64,000 bases of DNA from Actinernus sp. WN-2022 (GCA_030867875.1 JAOWCC010001634.1:52796021-52860020), one strand, 5' to 3'; shown: positions 20,990 through 32,184, numbered from the stretch's first letter. Program-made: numbers and translations. The notes: generated from the letters alone by a model not told the origin.

Positions 20990-23165
20990 TGCTTTAATGC
21001 TTTAATGTAGTACTCCTAAAAAAAACAGCTAACGCTATACTAGGAGAAAGTTAAATATATAACTACATATAATTAACAATTAATAAGTTAGAATAAGAAA
21101 CACTAATAAATAAATACAAACAACACCAATATTAACACTAATGCTAATAAAAATAACAAAAATAAATTAATAATTAAACAACAATGATGACATGATAATA
21201 ATAATAATAATAAAAATTGGAATTTAAAAATATATATACAGTATAGTTAAGTTAAAATGACCTAATAAATAATGTGGCTGATTCCCTGAAGGCACTTAGA
21301 CTACTAGTAGTGGGGTGGATAAAGGGAACACTGTTCCAAGCAACAATAGTCCTTGGGTAGAATGAGAACTTATATATGTTGTTATTAGCCTGAATATGGT
21401 TAAAGGGTAAAGAATTGGGTAATCTGGATATATGTCGACGGTATAGAGGAGAGACCTCTGGAGGGAAATTAAGTCCCACTAGACCCTTAATTTTATAGAA
21501 CATAGATAATTGTGCTAGCAGTCTTCTATGTTCTAATGTCTCCCAACCTAATTGTTGGATCATTGGTGTAATATGGCTAGTTCTGGAATAGTCATTGTTT
21601 ACAAATCTTGTTGCTCTATGCTGGACCATATCAATTTTGTGGATGTTTCTTTTGGTATGTGGGTTCCATACTGTTGAAGAGTATTCAAGCTGTGGGCGCA
21701 CAAGGCTGGAATAAGCCCGCGATTTAATTTCAGGAGTACATTCACCCAATATCCTTCTCAGTAGTCCAAGTGTGCTGTTCGCCTTACTTGTTATTGCATC
21801 ACAGTGTTTGTTCCAACAGAGATCTTTGGTTATTGTAATACCAAGGTATTTAGTTGAAGATACACTAGATATGGATTTGCCATTTAGTATGTATAGTTAT
21901 GAGACAGAGGGGCTTGTTTGTTAGTTATTCCGATATGGTAAAATTGTGAGACATTAAAGTTAAGTTGCCATCGTTTCGCCCAGTTTTCCAACTGGTCCAA
22001 GTTTTTCTGATGGATATACTCTTTTACAGCCTTGAATAAGGATATGTTAAACATTGTCCAATTTGAATCTATGGAATAGTCCTGGGGACTGCATGGAGGA
22101 GAAGAATACATCTGATGCAGATGACATGGAGTCAGCAAAATCTGGCCAATTGGCTCTTTTGTAGATGTAGACCTTATGTGGTGGCTTTAAAGATCTTGTA
22201 GGTTTTGTGTTTATGTTGAAAAGTACTATAAGATGGTCACTCATGCCAGATGCTGTGGAGACATTGGATATGGAGTTGGGATATGATGAGAACAGTAGGT
22301 CTAAGGTCTTTCCAGATGCAGGACGTGTAGGTAAGCTCACATGTTGTTTGAGTGAGTGGTCATCCATAATCTGAAGTAATCTGGCATGCTGGGCGGCAGT
22401 ATTTGGATTTGTGGTTGATGGTACATTTGATTCCCAGTCGATATCACCAAGATTCATGTCACCTCCTATGATGATGTTTGGGTAGTGGATTTTGGATCCT
22501 ATGACACTGTTTATGGATTCATGAATTTTATCCAGGACATCAGGAGTGGAATTCGGAGGTCTATAACAAGTTGCAAGGTAAAGGGGCTTGCTATTTTGAA
22601 GCTTCAGTGAGGTCCAGAGTATTTCACTTTCGTTGGTGTAATTGCAATGTTCGTCACATATGAGATCAGACTTTATTGCCTGGAAGACACCACCACCATT
22701 AGAATTTCTGTCCTTCCTAAATATGGTATAGTTAGTTGGGAACACTGAGTAAGTTGGGACATCTTGGTCGAGTTTTGATTCAGTTCCAAGTACAATATCT
22801 GGATTGTGAAGATCTAGTAGTGTTTGGAGTTGGGTGAACTGTGAAGTCCCTTTAAGACCATTACAATTAATTATCATACCTTTAAGGACACGTTTCTTTG
22901 GGGGCTTTCGAGGCTTTTGTCTTTTCGATGGTTGTGGTATTATTGGTTTAGGACTAGAGGTTGAAGCTGGTAGTGAAGGGATACTGGTATGTGATGAAGG
23001 CTCACCCTGAGAATTGAAGGAGCCATTGAGAGGTGAGAACCGGTTTGAGCAGTCAATATCGGTAGATGAGTTTGGCAGGGAGTTGGAGAAGCCTATATAC
23101 GTTACTAAGAGCGGAGCTAAAAATTTCATGTCCGCCATCTTTGCTGACCGCTGACCGCGCACGTG
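20990..23165 (-). mobile_element. Non-LTR retrotransposon (CR1/L2-like) inserted in BEL pol, RT core deleted
   Basis: Minus strand. The endonuclease ORF starts near 23140 and the RT C-terminus ends at 21252, followed by an AT-rich 3' UTR and a CATTAAAG-type tail near 21000. The sequence jumps from the end of the endonuclease (about 22085) to the post-YADD part of RT (about 22050), so the RT catalytic core is missing. BEL coding flanks it on both sides. Confidence 0.85.
21252..22138 (-). pseudogene. LINE reverse transcriptase C-terminal part
   Basis: LENWAKRWQLNFNVSQ (22030-21985, thumb start), a gap and a frame change, then SSLVRPQLEYSSTVWNPHTK, ATRFV and LGWETLEHRRLL, ending FIRSF at 21252. 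Typical LINE RT thumb/C-terminus. There is no YADD because the core is deleted. Confidence 0.87.
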
Positions 23166-23180
23166 CACAACACCCGCCAA
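22047..23180 (-). pseudogene. LINE endonuclease ORF (EEP family)
   Basis: 377 codons open; its first residues come from BEL sequence, and MADMKFLAPLLVTY is a plausible LINE start. The linker is Ser/Pro-rich and basic. The APE-like endonuclease domain has NCNGL (Asn), LGTESKL (Glu), CYRPPNS, GGDMNLGDIDW (Asp-x-Asn) and SDHLIVLF (SDH): all expected catalytic motifs are present. It would nick target DNA for target-primed reverse transcription. The reading leaves LINE homology at the deletion. Confidence 0.88.
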
Positions 23181-23936
23181 AGGTCACACTTGCTCAGTAA
23201 ATCGTCAAGTACATCAGGTTCGCTTGCCTCGGCAGCAAGCGCAAAAACCTCACGAGTTGCCTTGGCCTCTGCATTGCTCTCTTTCGTCGCTTGTGTTGCG
23301 ATATCTGGAGGCCAGCGTTCTGGTTTGCTGAGCCACTCCGGCCCGTGCCACCATAATTTCAAGTTTAGATTCACTTCGCCTCCTCTGCTTGCGAGGTCTG
23401 CCGAGTTTTCAGTCGTTCTCACGTGACGCCAGATTATCTCAGGGTGATTCTGTATTTTCTGCACACGGTTGGCGACAAACTGCTTGTAGTTCCCTCCACC
23501 CTATAACCAGTGGAGGGCAACTGTACTGTCCAGCCAACCGTGTAGACTGGACACCGGAAATCCGTCTATGGTGTCACGCACGTTGAGTAGCAGGTTCATG
23601 GTCATGTGTGCTGATATGAGTTCCAGGCGGGGAATTGACAGACCCTGTTTTGGCTGCTACTAGTCTTTGAGTGACACCTGAGTCTTGAGTGACAACCGCA
23701 TAGACGGCGGCCCCCACCCCATAACCACTGGCGTCACCAAAGGCGTGTAGCTGAATCGCTTCGATAGGTTCTTTGTAAGTCGCCAAACTTCGGGGAGCAG
23801 AGATGAACTCGGGTAGGCCACTCTCCCACTTTCTCCAACGAGTAGAAATGGATCCTGGTAACGCCGCATCCCACGCCAACTTCGTCTCGCATGCTTCTCT
23901 ATAGATAAGCTTGCCCCGCAGGGTTACGGATGACAC
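23166..23936 (-). pseudogene. BEL RT/RNase H region
   Basis: LHAFGDASGYGVGAAVYA holds the first RNase H Asp (around 23740). Downstream NSADLASRGGEV, LWWHGPEWL and WPP are the usual BEL RNase H-to-integrase linker. A stop/frame break lies near 23470-23580, and the end is cut by the LINE at about 23165. Confidence 0.85.
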
Positions 23937-23989
23937 CAGCCCTAGGGGGTCATAGATTTTGGCAAGATTTTGGCAATTCCTCGCTTGGT

Positions 23990-24950
23990 CAGCTCAGCTT
24001 GTTTTTAAAGAAATGATACACTAACGGTGTCTGCAGTTTTGTTCCAGGAGAGTCCGAGGAGTTTTCCTTCCCCCCTTGCAAGGACTCACAACTGTTGCTT
24101 GGCGAAGGACTGTTCTTCTTCGCCCTCGTTCGTTTCACTTGATTCCAACTCAGGCGCGTTGGAATGCCACTTGTGGAGGGTAAAGGTCGCATCCGCGAAG
24201 ATCTTTGTAGCTTCTGATTTCAACTGCTTCGCTTCTGCTACGGTAGATCCGCCCGATAATAGGTCATTGACATACAGGCTTTTCTGTACTTCGCGCACAC
24301 CTCCCAACAAGAAGGGAGAAGGAGCCAAACCAAACAACGCCCTGGAGAACCTGAGGAATTGGAGCGCATCCCGCTCTGTTTCCCGGATGCGCACCTGCAG
24401 GAACGCTTTACGTATATCCCCAGCGACGACCACGATATGGAAGCGGCTACGCGTTAACACACTCCATAGCTGGTTCTGTAATGGGGGCCCTGCATGGAGA
24501 CATTCATTCAGCGAAGGGGCGTTGTCCCAGGCGCGGGTGGAGGCGTCATACACGATCCGTAACTTTGTCGTCTCGGCTGTTTCCCGTATAACTCCTCGAT
24601 GGGGTATGTAAAACTCTCTCCCTTCAACTGTTGTCGGTGCCTTTTCTACTACGCCTTCGGTTAATTATTCCTGGATAATGGCGTCGTAGTCTCCCAGACC
24701 ATCAGATTTCCGCAGCTTTCTCACAAGTGCATCCAGCCGGCGCAGACTCCCGTTGCGATTGTTTGGAAGGGGAGGGTGATTCCCCAGCCACGGCAGCCCA
24801 GTCTCATACCAGCCTGCTGGATCACGTGTCAGCTGCTCCTTGAATTCTGAATAAACGGTGGCCTGATCCCCAGTAGGCGTATCGGCAAGGCCAAGGACGT
24901 CCAATGCGCAGAGTCGCTCATAATCTGCTGTTGAACTCATTGTTAGATAC
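23990..24950 (-). pseudogene. BEL reverse transcriptase with altered active site
   Basis: Upstream part YERLCALDVLGLADTPTGDQ (24930 downwards), then YDASTRAWDNAPSLNECL, AGDIRKAFLQVRI (palm Asp) and LFGLAPSPFLL. The catalytic box reads SLYVNDLLSGG: the first Asp of YVDD is Asn. There are frame breaks near 24660 and 24000. RNA-templated DNA synthesis would be abolished. Confidence 0.87.
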
Positions 24951-25195
24951 AATACAATACAATACAATACAACACAATATTCTTTATTTACAGAGGGAAG
25001 ACACGTTAACCTTACATAGTTATCTAACATGCGGCCCTCTATGCTACAAATAAAACGTAATGGAAAGGAAAGGAAGTATGGGAAAAATTAACGCACGAGC
25101 TACAACATTACAAGATATAATGAGTAATTGGAATCAATGCAAAGAGAATTAATACGAAATAAAATCAAAAACAAATATACTTACTAGAACACTAT
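24951..25195 (-). mobile_element. Short LINE 3' fragment inserted in BEL pol
   Basis: About 245 bp of non-BEL sequence between protease and RT. On the minus strand it ends AATAAAG...(TATTG)n, a retroposon tail. 5' truncated, no coding. Boundaries approximate. Confidence 0.65.
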
Positions 25196-25210
25196 GCGCA
25201 ATGGAAGCGG

Positions 25211-25760
25211 CTATGCCCTGGACGCGGCGCCAGAAATGCAGCAGCAGTGAAGCAAGGAGCGCCAGGTATAGTACATGTGTGACAGATCTGCTTCGGCACC
25301 TGGAGACATGAGCGCCCAACCAAAGCGAGTGAATTCCGCCACCGGTTGTCCTCGTCTTCCAACTCTCATTCGCACGCTCGTGCAGATCTTGGCAAAGTCA
25401 GGAATGAGGTGCACTGGTAACTGGGCACGCTCATCTATGTCATCCATCGTCACTCCCTTGAGATGAGAGTAGTCCGCCAACACTTGCTTATAACGAGGTT
25501 TCTCTAGCGTGAGTAATTCCCTCTTCTCTACTTTCGTGACATCAACGTCCAGCTTAAAATCTCCAGTCACGGCATTCATACACACGTGGAAAACATCCAT
25601 CTTTCTTGTTGTCACGCCCATCAACATAGCAATTTGACGCATGCCAGATGTGTGTGGTCGAGCTTTGATTTGTTTGATGAAAGTCGCAGATGCATACGAG
25701 TGGCTCGCGCCAGAGTCTAGTAATGCACGGAATTTGACCCTTCAACCTCGACGACAACAG
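25211..25760 (-). pseudogene. BEL aspartic protease region
   Basis: FRALLDSGASHSYASATFI has the retropepsin DSG/A active-site motif. An open stretch follows (MRQIAMLMGVTTRKMDVFHV ... FGWALMSPG). A frameshift sits just before the active site near 25740. The high-coordinate side joins the zinc-knuckle region; the low-coordinate side ends at the LINE fragment. Confidence 0.82.
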
Positions 25761-25799
25761 TGGGATGAATTACTGCGGTATTTCCGATGTGGTTTGCTG

Positions 25800-26140
25800 T
25801 CACTCCCTGCTCACGTGCATGTTCATGTTCACAAATTGACGTGTGATGCTTCCGTTCACAATTTTGACATTTAACCCGACTTTTACAAGCCACCGCCCTG
25901 TGTTTAATCCCGGTACAATTAAAACACAGGCGCTTATCGCTTAAGATCTTTCGCTCGCTCGCAGTAACGACTTGATCGCAGTTGAGGGACTTGTGTTCGA
26001 CGCTCTCACAATAAACACAACTTCGTGGATGTGAAGGTTCTCCCTGGCTTGAATTGAAGGCTTTATCTCGCGATTTGAATGAACTGAGATGGCCACTTTT
26101 AGATGTTTGGATTGGGTTGCTTACGGTCCATATGCTCAGC
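25800..26140 (-). pseudogene. BEL gag zinc knuckles
   Basis: Minus strand reads CFNCTGIKHRAVACKSRVKC followed by QNCERKHHTSIC: paired CCHC-like knuckles as in BEL gag, for RNA packaging. No clean ORF covers the segment. Confidence 0.78.
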
Positions 26141-26172
26141 GCTTCAAGGAATTCGGGGAATGTCTACTCCTG

Positions 26173-26568
26173 TCAATTCTTGTTTGCTTGGGCAAGTTCA
26201 CCCTTGATAACCTCTAGCTTGTCAAGTGTAAACCTTGTCGCTGCGTCGATCTCCCTTAGTTTTTCTAGTGTCTTTAACGATTCTATGTTGAAAAGAAGAC
26301 GATGGTAGAAGGCGTGTATCTTGCCGACATCTCTCTCTTTAATGGTCGGCAGTTCGAGAATATTACGGACGTACGACTCGTATCCCTCGCTTGTGAATGG
26401 AAGCCCGTCAATGGAGTTTCGCACTTTCGGTTTGAGGTATTCCTTCAGATACGAAAACTTTGTCACAGGGTGTGCTTTGGTACTTTCTATCTCAGCTTCA
26501 AATTGTCCCCAAAAACGAAGCCAGTCTTGTGGAGTACCGTTAAACTTAGAGATAGTTAACCTTGGCAT
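26173..26568 (-). pseudogene. BEL gag core (DUF1759-like)
   Basis: 131 codons: LTISKFNGTPQDWLRFWGQF, then FSYLKEYLKPKVRNSIDGLP, the capsid-like domain of BEL gag. The upstream gag segment ends at a stop 2 nt before this start and in another frame, so gag is broken at 26570 or was joined by a frameshift. Confidence 0.88.
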
Positions 26569-26569
26569 T

Positions 26570-26851
26570 TTAGCCGCTCTGGTGCTTGTCTCTGGCTTGC
26601 TCTTTTGTTTCCAGAATTCTTTGTTTGAATTCTAGTTTTTGGCGCAACTGCACTTCTTCAAATTGCAATTGTTCCGCGCGTGCGGTAGCGACTGCATCGG
26701 CGTCTTTGGCTGCTGCTTGCTCTCGTTTGGCATTCTCTTCTGTTAAGTCGATTTGTCCTAGGTGTTTCCCAAGTTGAACCACTTCGACATCAACAGTGAC
26801 GAGTTGGGCGTCGATCGTGGTGCTCCATAAATTCAATTCATAGACATCCAT
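26570..26851 (-). pseudogene. BEL gag N-terminal coiled-coil segment
   Basis: 93 codons, charged and helical (EENAKREQAAAKDADAVATA), as in the leader of BEL gag. The reading frame continues upstream with stops (26880-27030). Confidence 0.65.
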
Positions 26852-27069
26852 TCCACTTTCGAATTTGGCTTCTTCGGCTATCGTCTACTCTCTGGCTGAG
26901 CGCTTGGCAATGTCTCGCGAGCGCTTATTTACTTCCTTGGTGGATTACCTCTGGTGTTTTGTTTGAGGTGTACTGCAAAAGCTTCAGTTTCGTCGTCATC
27001 TCTTTATCGATTGCTTCCATTCTCGGTTCCTAAGTCTTATATTTTTCACGGTAAATTTGTTCTATTCTC

Positions 27070-27087
27070 ATCCCGTCGGGGGTGCCA
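27070..27087 (-). other. BEL primer binding site
   Basis: Minus strand TGGCACCCCCGACGGGAT, 3 nt after the 5' LTR. It is complementary to a tRNA 3' end with ATCCCGTCGGGGGTGCCA. Which tRNA is not decided. Confidence 0.78.
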
Positions 27088-27090
27088 CTA

Positions 27091-27382
27091 TGTGGGAAAC
27101 GGGTCTTGTTGCCCAGCTCAGTAATTCCACGCTAACTTTGTTTCAGATTTCACGCTTTGATTCCTTTTGATTTCAGTTCTCTCCGGTCCTCTCGCTAGTT
27201 CACAACAACTTAGACTCAATTATAATAAAAGCTACTAACCGAGTTACTTGATTCTATCTAACTAATTAGTTTTGTTCGTCAATCAATCTGAGAGTCAATC
27301 TCTACTATTTTTAATACTTATCTCTCACGTCACCCCTCACTTCCTCTCACTTGTCAACAACATTAATTAACAATTTCTAACA
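27091..27382 (-). repeat. BEL 5' LTR
   Basis: Partner of 19126-19418; see that entry. It would contain the promoter for the minus-strand transcript. Confidence 0.94.
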
Positions 27383-27775
27383 TCCCGTCAGTGATTTTTT
27401 TTCGGACTGCTTACGGCGCCGGTAGCTGCCACGCAGTTTATAATGTTGAGTTAGCCTGAAAAATCTGCCGCTCATCTCCCCCTCAGCCCAACCCTCTCCC
27501 CTGGGGTTGGGCTGAGGGGGAGATGAGCGGGGATTTTTCAGGCTAAATGTTGAGTGTGTGGTTAGTGCAATGGCCAGACTGCTGTACCGGGTAACAATCC
27601 ACTGCTCTTTTTCGAGTAGTACAACAGGTTCTTTCACGTCCCCTTCAAATACTGATTAGAAATAGAAGGAGACCAGGCCAACGTCTTTTTAACGTCCCTG
27701 CCCAATGACGCGGCCGGGATTCGAACTCCCCACCCCCCGCACTCGTGCTCTACTGCTAACCATGCAGTGAGGCGG
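27383..27775 (-). mobile_element. tRNA-derived SINE, 5' part with promoter boxes, split by BEL and by a MITE
   Basis: Continuation of 19051-19125. The minus-strand head has a B box GGAGTTCGAATCC (27717-27729) and an A-box region near 27745-27770. The body matches 31900-32110 (CCACGCAGTTTA, CGTCCCCTTCAAATACTGAT). Interrupted by the palindromic MITE at 27452-27545. Confidence 0.85.
27452..27545. mobile_element. 94-bp palindromic MITE, TAGCCTGA family, copy 1
   Basis: Ends TAGCCTGAAAAATC / GATTTTTCAGGCTA. Nearly the whole element folds on itself (GCTCATCTCCCCCTCAGCCC pairs with its complement across the centre). The host SINE sequence AATGTTGAGT is duplicated exactly on both sides (27442-27451, 27546-27555). 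The 9-10 bp duplication suggests a Mutator-like transposase. Confidence 0.9.
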
Positions 27776-29150
27776 TAAGCATGATATGTTATTAACAAAA
27801 TACACATTACATGGCTTCCTTACATGTATTCCCTTTTTTAGCAATTAAACTGATAACTACATCTAAATACATAATCAGTGTTACAATCTCGATAAATTTA
27901 TATTGTTTTCTTTATCTCTGCCAGTTATTTGATGACCTACATGTATTTAATTTAACCAAACTGATGCATGATCCTCTTGTATAACGTTTAGTCAAGATAT
28001 TCGAAACTATTCACATTATTAAAGACTAACATTTTTGCTCAGGATATTTTATACCCACAGTAGGCTCACTCTGTTAATATTGACGATGTAGTCCACATTA
28101 CTGCAGCATTCTCCCAGTGTCTGAAGGGTGCACCATTTGCGTTACCACAGGAAACCCAATCCTTTCTTATACAAAAAAATATATGTAGAAGGCACCTAGC
28201 CCTTCATCTGGATATTTTACACTCACACTAGGCTCAGTCTGTTAATGACAGTGCTTTTGTCACTCAGAAGGGTCTGTACTTATTCTACCACAGGAAGCCC
28301 AACCCTTTCTCATGCACGAAAAAACCGAACGCACTTTCCTAATCTTTGATTATTTCTAGTCTTAGCTATTATTTTGCTGAAACCAAAGGTTTATTCGACT
28401 GAAATGCCAAGATGTTGGGTTTTTCTAAGGCTGACAGGAATTTTACGGACTTCAGATGCAAATTTCCCACATTCAGTACGAAAGATCTGTCGCTGCTAAA
28501 GAGTAAAGGCACGTGCTCCAATACAGAATACTGTCACTGCATGATCGACATCATTTTGTAAGGGCTCCTTTGTAAGTATTAAAACATATCATAACTTGCT
28601 TGCAGCAGTGGTTGTTAATTATTCGTTCCTCTCGAAAGTGTGATACATTTATAATTTCATTCTACAGGATCAACTTTAATACCTGAACTAAACTAAATTT
28701 GGTCCACAACAGAAAGATAGTACTAGTTGCTGCAATATCATATATATGTACATCGTATATATGTAATACATGTAAGCTATATCTTAGATGGTAAACATCC
28801 TACATAAAACATACCAGGACTTCCTTAGAGGTGGGTTGGTAAATAAAACTTTAGTGTTCTACTAGTGTAAAATAGCGAAGCTGCTGCCAAAGTACAAAGC
28901 TGAATCAATGCTGTATCACTGGAAGCGAGGTTCAAATTAGCGCGATAACATTGTTGTTAATGCATTGTATTCTATAAACTAAAGTGTTTTACAAGGATTT
29001 CCAGCACTAAGAAAAATCGTATCCGAACACACGTAAAAATACTATAATTTTACGTGTGTGGATATCGCCTTTCAGCCAATCAGCGATTTCACGTCACGCG
29101 CTTACCCTTGCTTCGAACAACCAGGCCCAGGTCCAAGTATTGTTCATAAC
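27776..29150. other. Gene-free stretch with one dispersed repeat
   Basis: Apart from the repeat at 27900-28380 I see no coding signal or RNA gene. 28400-29150 holds nothing recognisable. Confidence 0.5.
27900..28380. repeat. Dispersed repeat, two adjacent related copies
   Basis: CAGGATATTTTATACCCACAG ... TTACCACAGGAAACCCAATC (28035-28200) is followed by a diverged second copy (28200-28380, CACAGGAAGCCCAACCC). A third copy is at 39590-39870. No coding content. Confidence 0.6.
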
Positions 29151-29154
29151 ATAA

Positions 29155-29275
29155 ATAAAAAATGGCCGCTTGGAGATATGCAATTCATCTTCTGTTCACT
29201 GGTAAGATATCTCGAGTTGAACACTCGAAGATAAATTCCATATCTCTGCGTGCCCATGTAATATTCTCTATGTCT
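29155..29275. mobile_element. Fold-back MITE, GGCCGCTTGGAGATA family, copy 1
   Basis: AATGGCCGCTTGGAGATATG at the left and CATATCTCTGCGTGCCCATG at the right are inverted repeats. A second degenerate copy is at 47735-47870. I associate this family with corals from memory. Confidence 0.6.
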
Positions 29276-30099
29276 ATTCCTAGTGAAATCCAAAGTGCTA
29301 ACACCGAATAAACCTTACACCCTCAGTTCAAGTTTAGCTAGCCTGAGGTAGATAAATACTGCTGACCTTTTAAGCCAAGTTCTATTTTTTTTTCCAGTGC
29401 CATTTGGGAGAATTCTGTACCAGTGATGGCGATGACATCAGTGCAAAGTCTTCTTCTGTAAGGTTTGATCGAAAACTCCTCTAATTTTGGACAAATTAAG
29501 CCAGTACAAGAGAGCCAGAGAACATATTAATAAAGTCTGAGGATGACTGAAAAGTACTTGGTTTGCTTTTGTAAGGGATTTCACTGGATTTTCTGTTGTG
29601 TTTCTGCTTTGAGATATCAAAAAAAGATCTCTGCTGTTGGTATTTTTTTTACCCGGCTAAGCCTATAGTACTAGGATTATTTTTTTTCACTTTAAGGCCT
29701 CGGCTTGTGTCAAAATTTACAAAGAGTTCCAGAGGCAACTTGCACCATTTGCTGATACAGCCAAAGTTACAAAACCAAATAGACTACATTCCCCATTCCA
29801 CACAGTCATCACATTATAAAATTAACAGACAAAAATGTTTACTCCAACTGTACTGATACCCTCTGTATAATCCCTCCAAAATAAATGTCTTTGTCAATAA
29901 CAATTTATTTTGTGCAATTTAGAATACTAAATTAGTATTCTATAGGTGAATATACAACAGAGTCCTGACGGTTTTGGTTTAGTTAACTTTAAAAAAAAGT
30001 TAATTGCCACTGTCAAAATTCTGGAACATTATTGCAGAAAAAAAGTGAATGTTGACTGTTTTCCCTGTGTTTTTGTCCTGCCCGCATATTTATAGCGCT

Positions 30100-30394
30100 G
30101 CATAATATCCCTACGTAGAACACCCCCTGACAGTCCTTTTTAATAAGATGTCGGAACTGCATAATATCCCTAGGTAGAACATCCCCTGACAGTCCTTTTT
30201 AATAAGATGTCGGAACTGCATAATATCCCTACGTAGAACATCCCCTGACAGTCCTTTTTAATAAGATGTCGGAACTGCATAATATCCCTACGTAGAACAT
30301 CCCCTGACAGTCCTTTTTAATAAGATGTCGGAACTGCATAATATCCCTACGTAGAACATCCCCTGACAGTCCTTTTTAACAAGATGTCGGAACC
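30100..30394. repeat. Minisatellite, 59-bp unit x5
   Basis: GCATAATATCCCTACGTAGA starts at 30100, 30159, 30218, 30277 and 30336. Units differ at only a few positions, and TACGTA is palindromic in most. Head-to-tail with no unique spacers. Confidence 0.95.
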
Positions 30395-30399
30395 TGGGT

Positions 30400-31600
30400 G
30401 GATGATGTACATATACTTTGAGAATCACATGCAGTGTAAGCTGTTTTAGTATACTGTACATGTATCAGTTGAAAAAAGGTGTCATGCTTAAATTATATAT
30501 GTCTATAGGTGGTTTTCATACTGCTAATAATAATATATAGGCCTACGATACTGTATATCACTTTGACAACTAGATGGATCAACAATATTGATTGGAGGTG
30601 TGAAATAGCATTTACAAACACGTTTCTGATCTCGTACATTAGTGCCTTAAATAAATGAAGTCAGATATTTTGCACCCTCCAGTACAACGTATGATATCAT
30701 AAAACAATTTGATTGACTGCTGTAGGGCAGCCATCACTGAACTGATTCGTATCCATGGTCCAGGCATATAGCTTAAAGAGACACTACATGTTTATCTCAC
30801 AACAAAATATGTATTGAAAATGTTCTCAAACAACTGTTTTGTGGGCCGTTGCCTCCTGGGAGGACTTCTATGATAAATGCCATAAATGGTAGGTATGCGG
30901 CCAAATGGCGCCAAACCCCAGATTTCCAAGTTATTGTGCATGAGAAAGAACCTGGATGTTTTCCCTGTTTGATTATTCTGAATCATCTATAACCTAGTAA
31001 ATTCAACATTCTCATTGGTTAAAACCGGAATTCAACGTATTTTTACAAAAACTCAGCTAGACCCAGAAATTGGAATTAGGTTCAAAACCTGACCTGGTAC
31101 CGCTACACAGGTCATCAACAAGAGTGCCGTGCCCTCTGAGCCCATTCACTTTGAAATTCCTTGTAAAACAATCTCGTCCATGAGCTGCAAATGGTTAGAC
31201 CTTCACGTCTACGTTAAAACGTAGGCCCATCATGCATCAGTGAATGAAGAGCGACCTCGTGGATATGCCGCTGATTAATCGGCCATTATTATTATTATTT
31301 GTTTCTTACAATAGCACCCCTCTCAGGATTAGCTTATCCCATTAGGATATTTAGATTTACGGTAGATTAGCATTATAAACGGAGGTCAGAAAAAAAATGT
31401 AAATCTTCCAGTACCAAAAGCATACATGTACATGTATATTAAAAACTTTCATATCATTTGATAAGTCGAAATTGATGTATTATATATATAATTTTTGAAG
31501 CCTTGCTTAAACTGCATAAAATGATACTGAACTGGATAATACAAATATTCTTTTCTTAAAGGAGAACTGAACCCTAAATCAATCCGACGAAAATACGTAC
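30400..31600. other. Gene-free stretch
   Basis: No ORF, exon or RNA gene recognised. ATT runs at 31288-31300 may be a retroposon tail. Confidence 0.4.
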
Positions 31601-31639
31601 GTTTTGAAGGTCGAAAAATAGCCCATTCTCCGCTGATAA

Positions 31640-31838
31640 AGCTAGTTTGTGTGGCGAAACCAAAGTCAAAGTGCTCATTGACTCCGGAGTCTCAGTAAAT
31701 ATCCTGAACAATGGGATATTTGAGCAAATCCAAAATCGTGATAACGAGAACCAGATTAAGTTGGCAAACACAAACGCTAAAATACGTTCATACGAAGCCG
31801 CAGCCCCGATAGAACTCGCCGGAGAGTTTCATACAACG
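31640..31838 (+). pseudogene. Gypsy aspartic protease
   Basis: CGETKVKVLIDSGVSVNILN carries the DSG active site. NAKIRSYEAAAPIELAGEF follows and is the second half of a retropepsin-like fold. Cut after FHTT by the SINE. Confidence 0.82.
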
Positions 31839-32184
31839 TACCTCAGTTGGTAGAGCACGGTCTAGAGTGCGGGAGGTCGGGGGTTCGAATCCCAGCCGCG
31901 TCCTTGGGCAGGGACGTTTATAAGCCGTTGGCCTTGTCTCCTTCTACATCTAATCAGTATTTGAAGGGGACGTGAAAGAACCTGTTGTACTACTCGAAAA
32001 AGAGCAGGGGATTGTCACCCGGTACAGCAGTCAGGCCATTGCACTAACCACATACTCAACATTGTAAACTGCGTGGCAGCTATTAGCGCCGTGAAGCAGT
32101 CCGAAATAATTCACTGACGGGATATGTCAGTCATATGTAAAGCGCCATGAAACTGTGGTTGATATAGCGCTATATAAATGTGGC

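Larger units (their letters stand above)
19126..27382 (-). mobile_element. BEL/Pao LTR retrotransposon, full length but inactivated
   Basis: 8257 bp bounded by two LTRs (about 293 and 292 bp) that differ at 8 positions by eye, so insertion was fairly recent. Ends are TG...CA on the minus strand with a TCCC target duplication. Order in transcription direction (high to low coordinates): LTR, PBS, gag with DUF1759-like core and zinc knuckles, DSG protease, RT, RNase H, HHCC integrase, DUF5641-like C-terminus, PPT, LTR. Frameshifts, a YVND active site and two LINE insertions (20990-23165, 24951-25195) show it is dead. Confidence 0.93.

Noticed and set aside
30100..30394. CRISPR array
   Set aside because: Five 59-bp units are head-to-tail with no spacers, in a eukaryotic genome.
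31561..31640. 5' LTR of the gypsy element
   Set aside because: No match to the 36488-36680 LTR is present before the protease; the element is truncated there.
31844..31892. tRNA gene
   Set aside because: A and B boxes are present but there is no foldable acceptor stem or anticodon arm. The sequence continues into a SINE body with an ATT tail and has a second copy.
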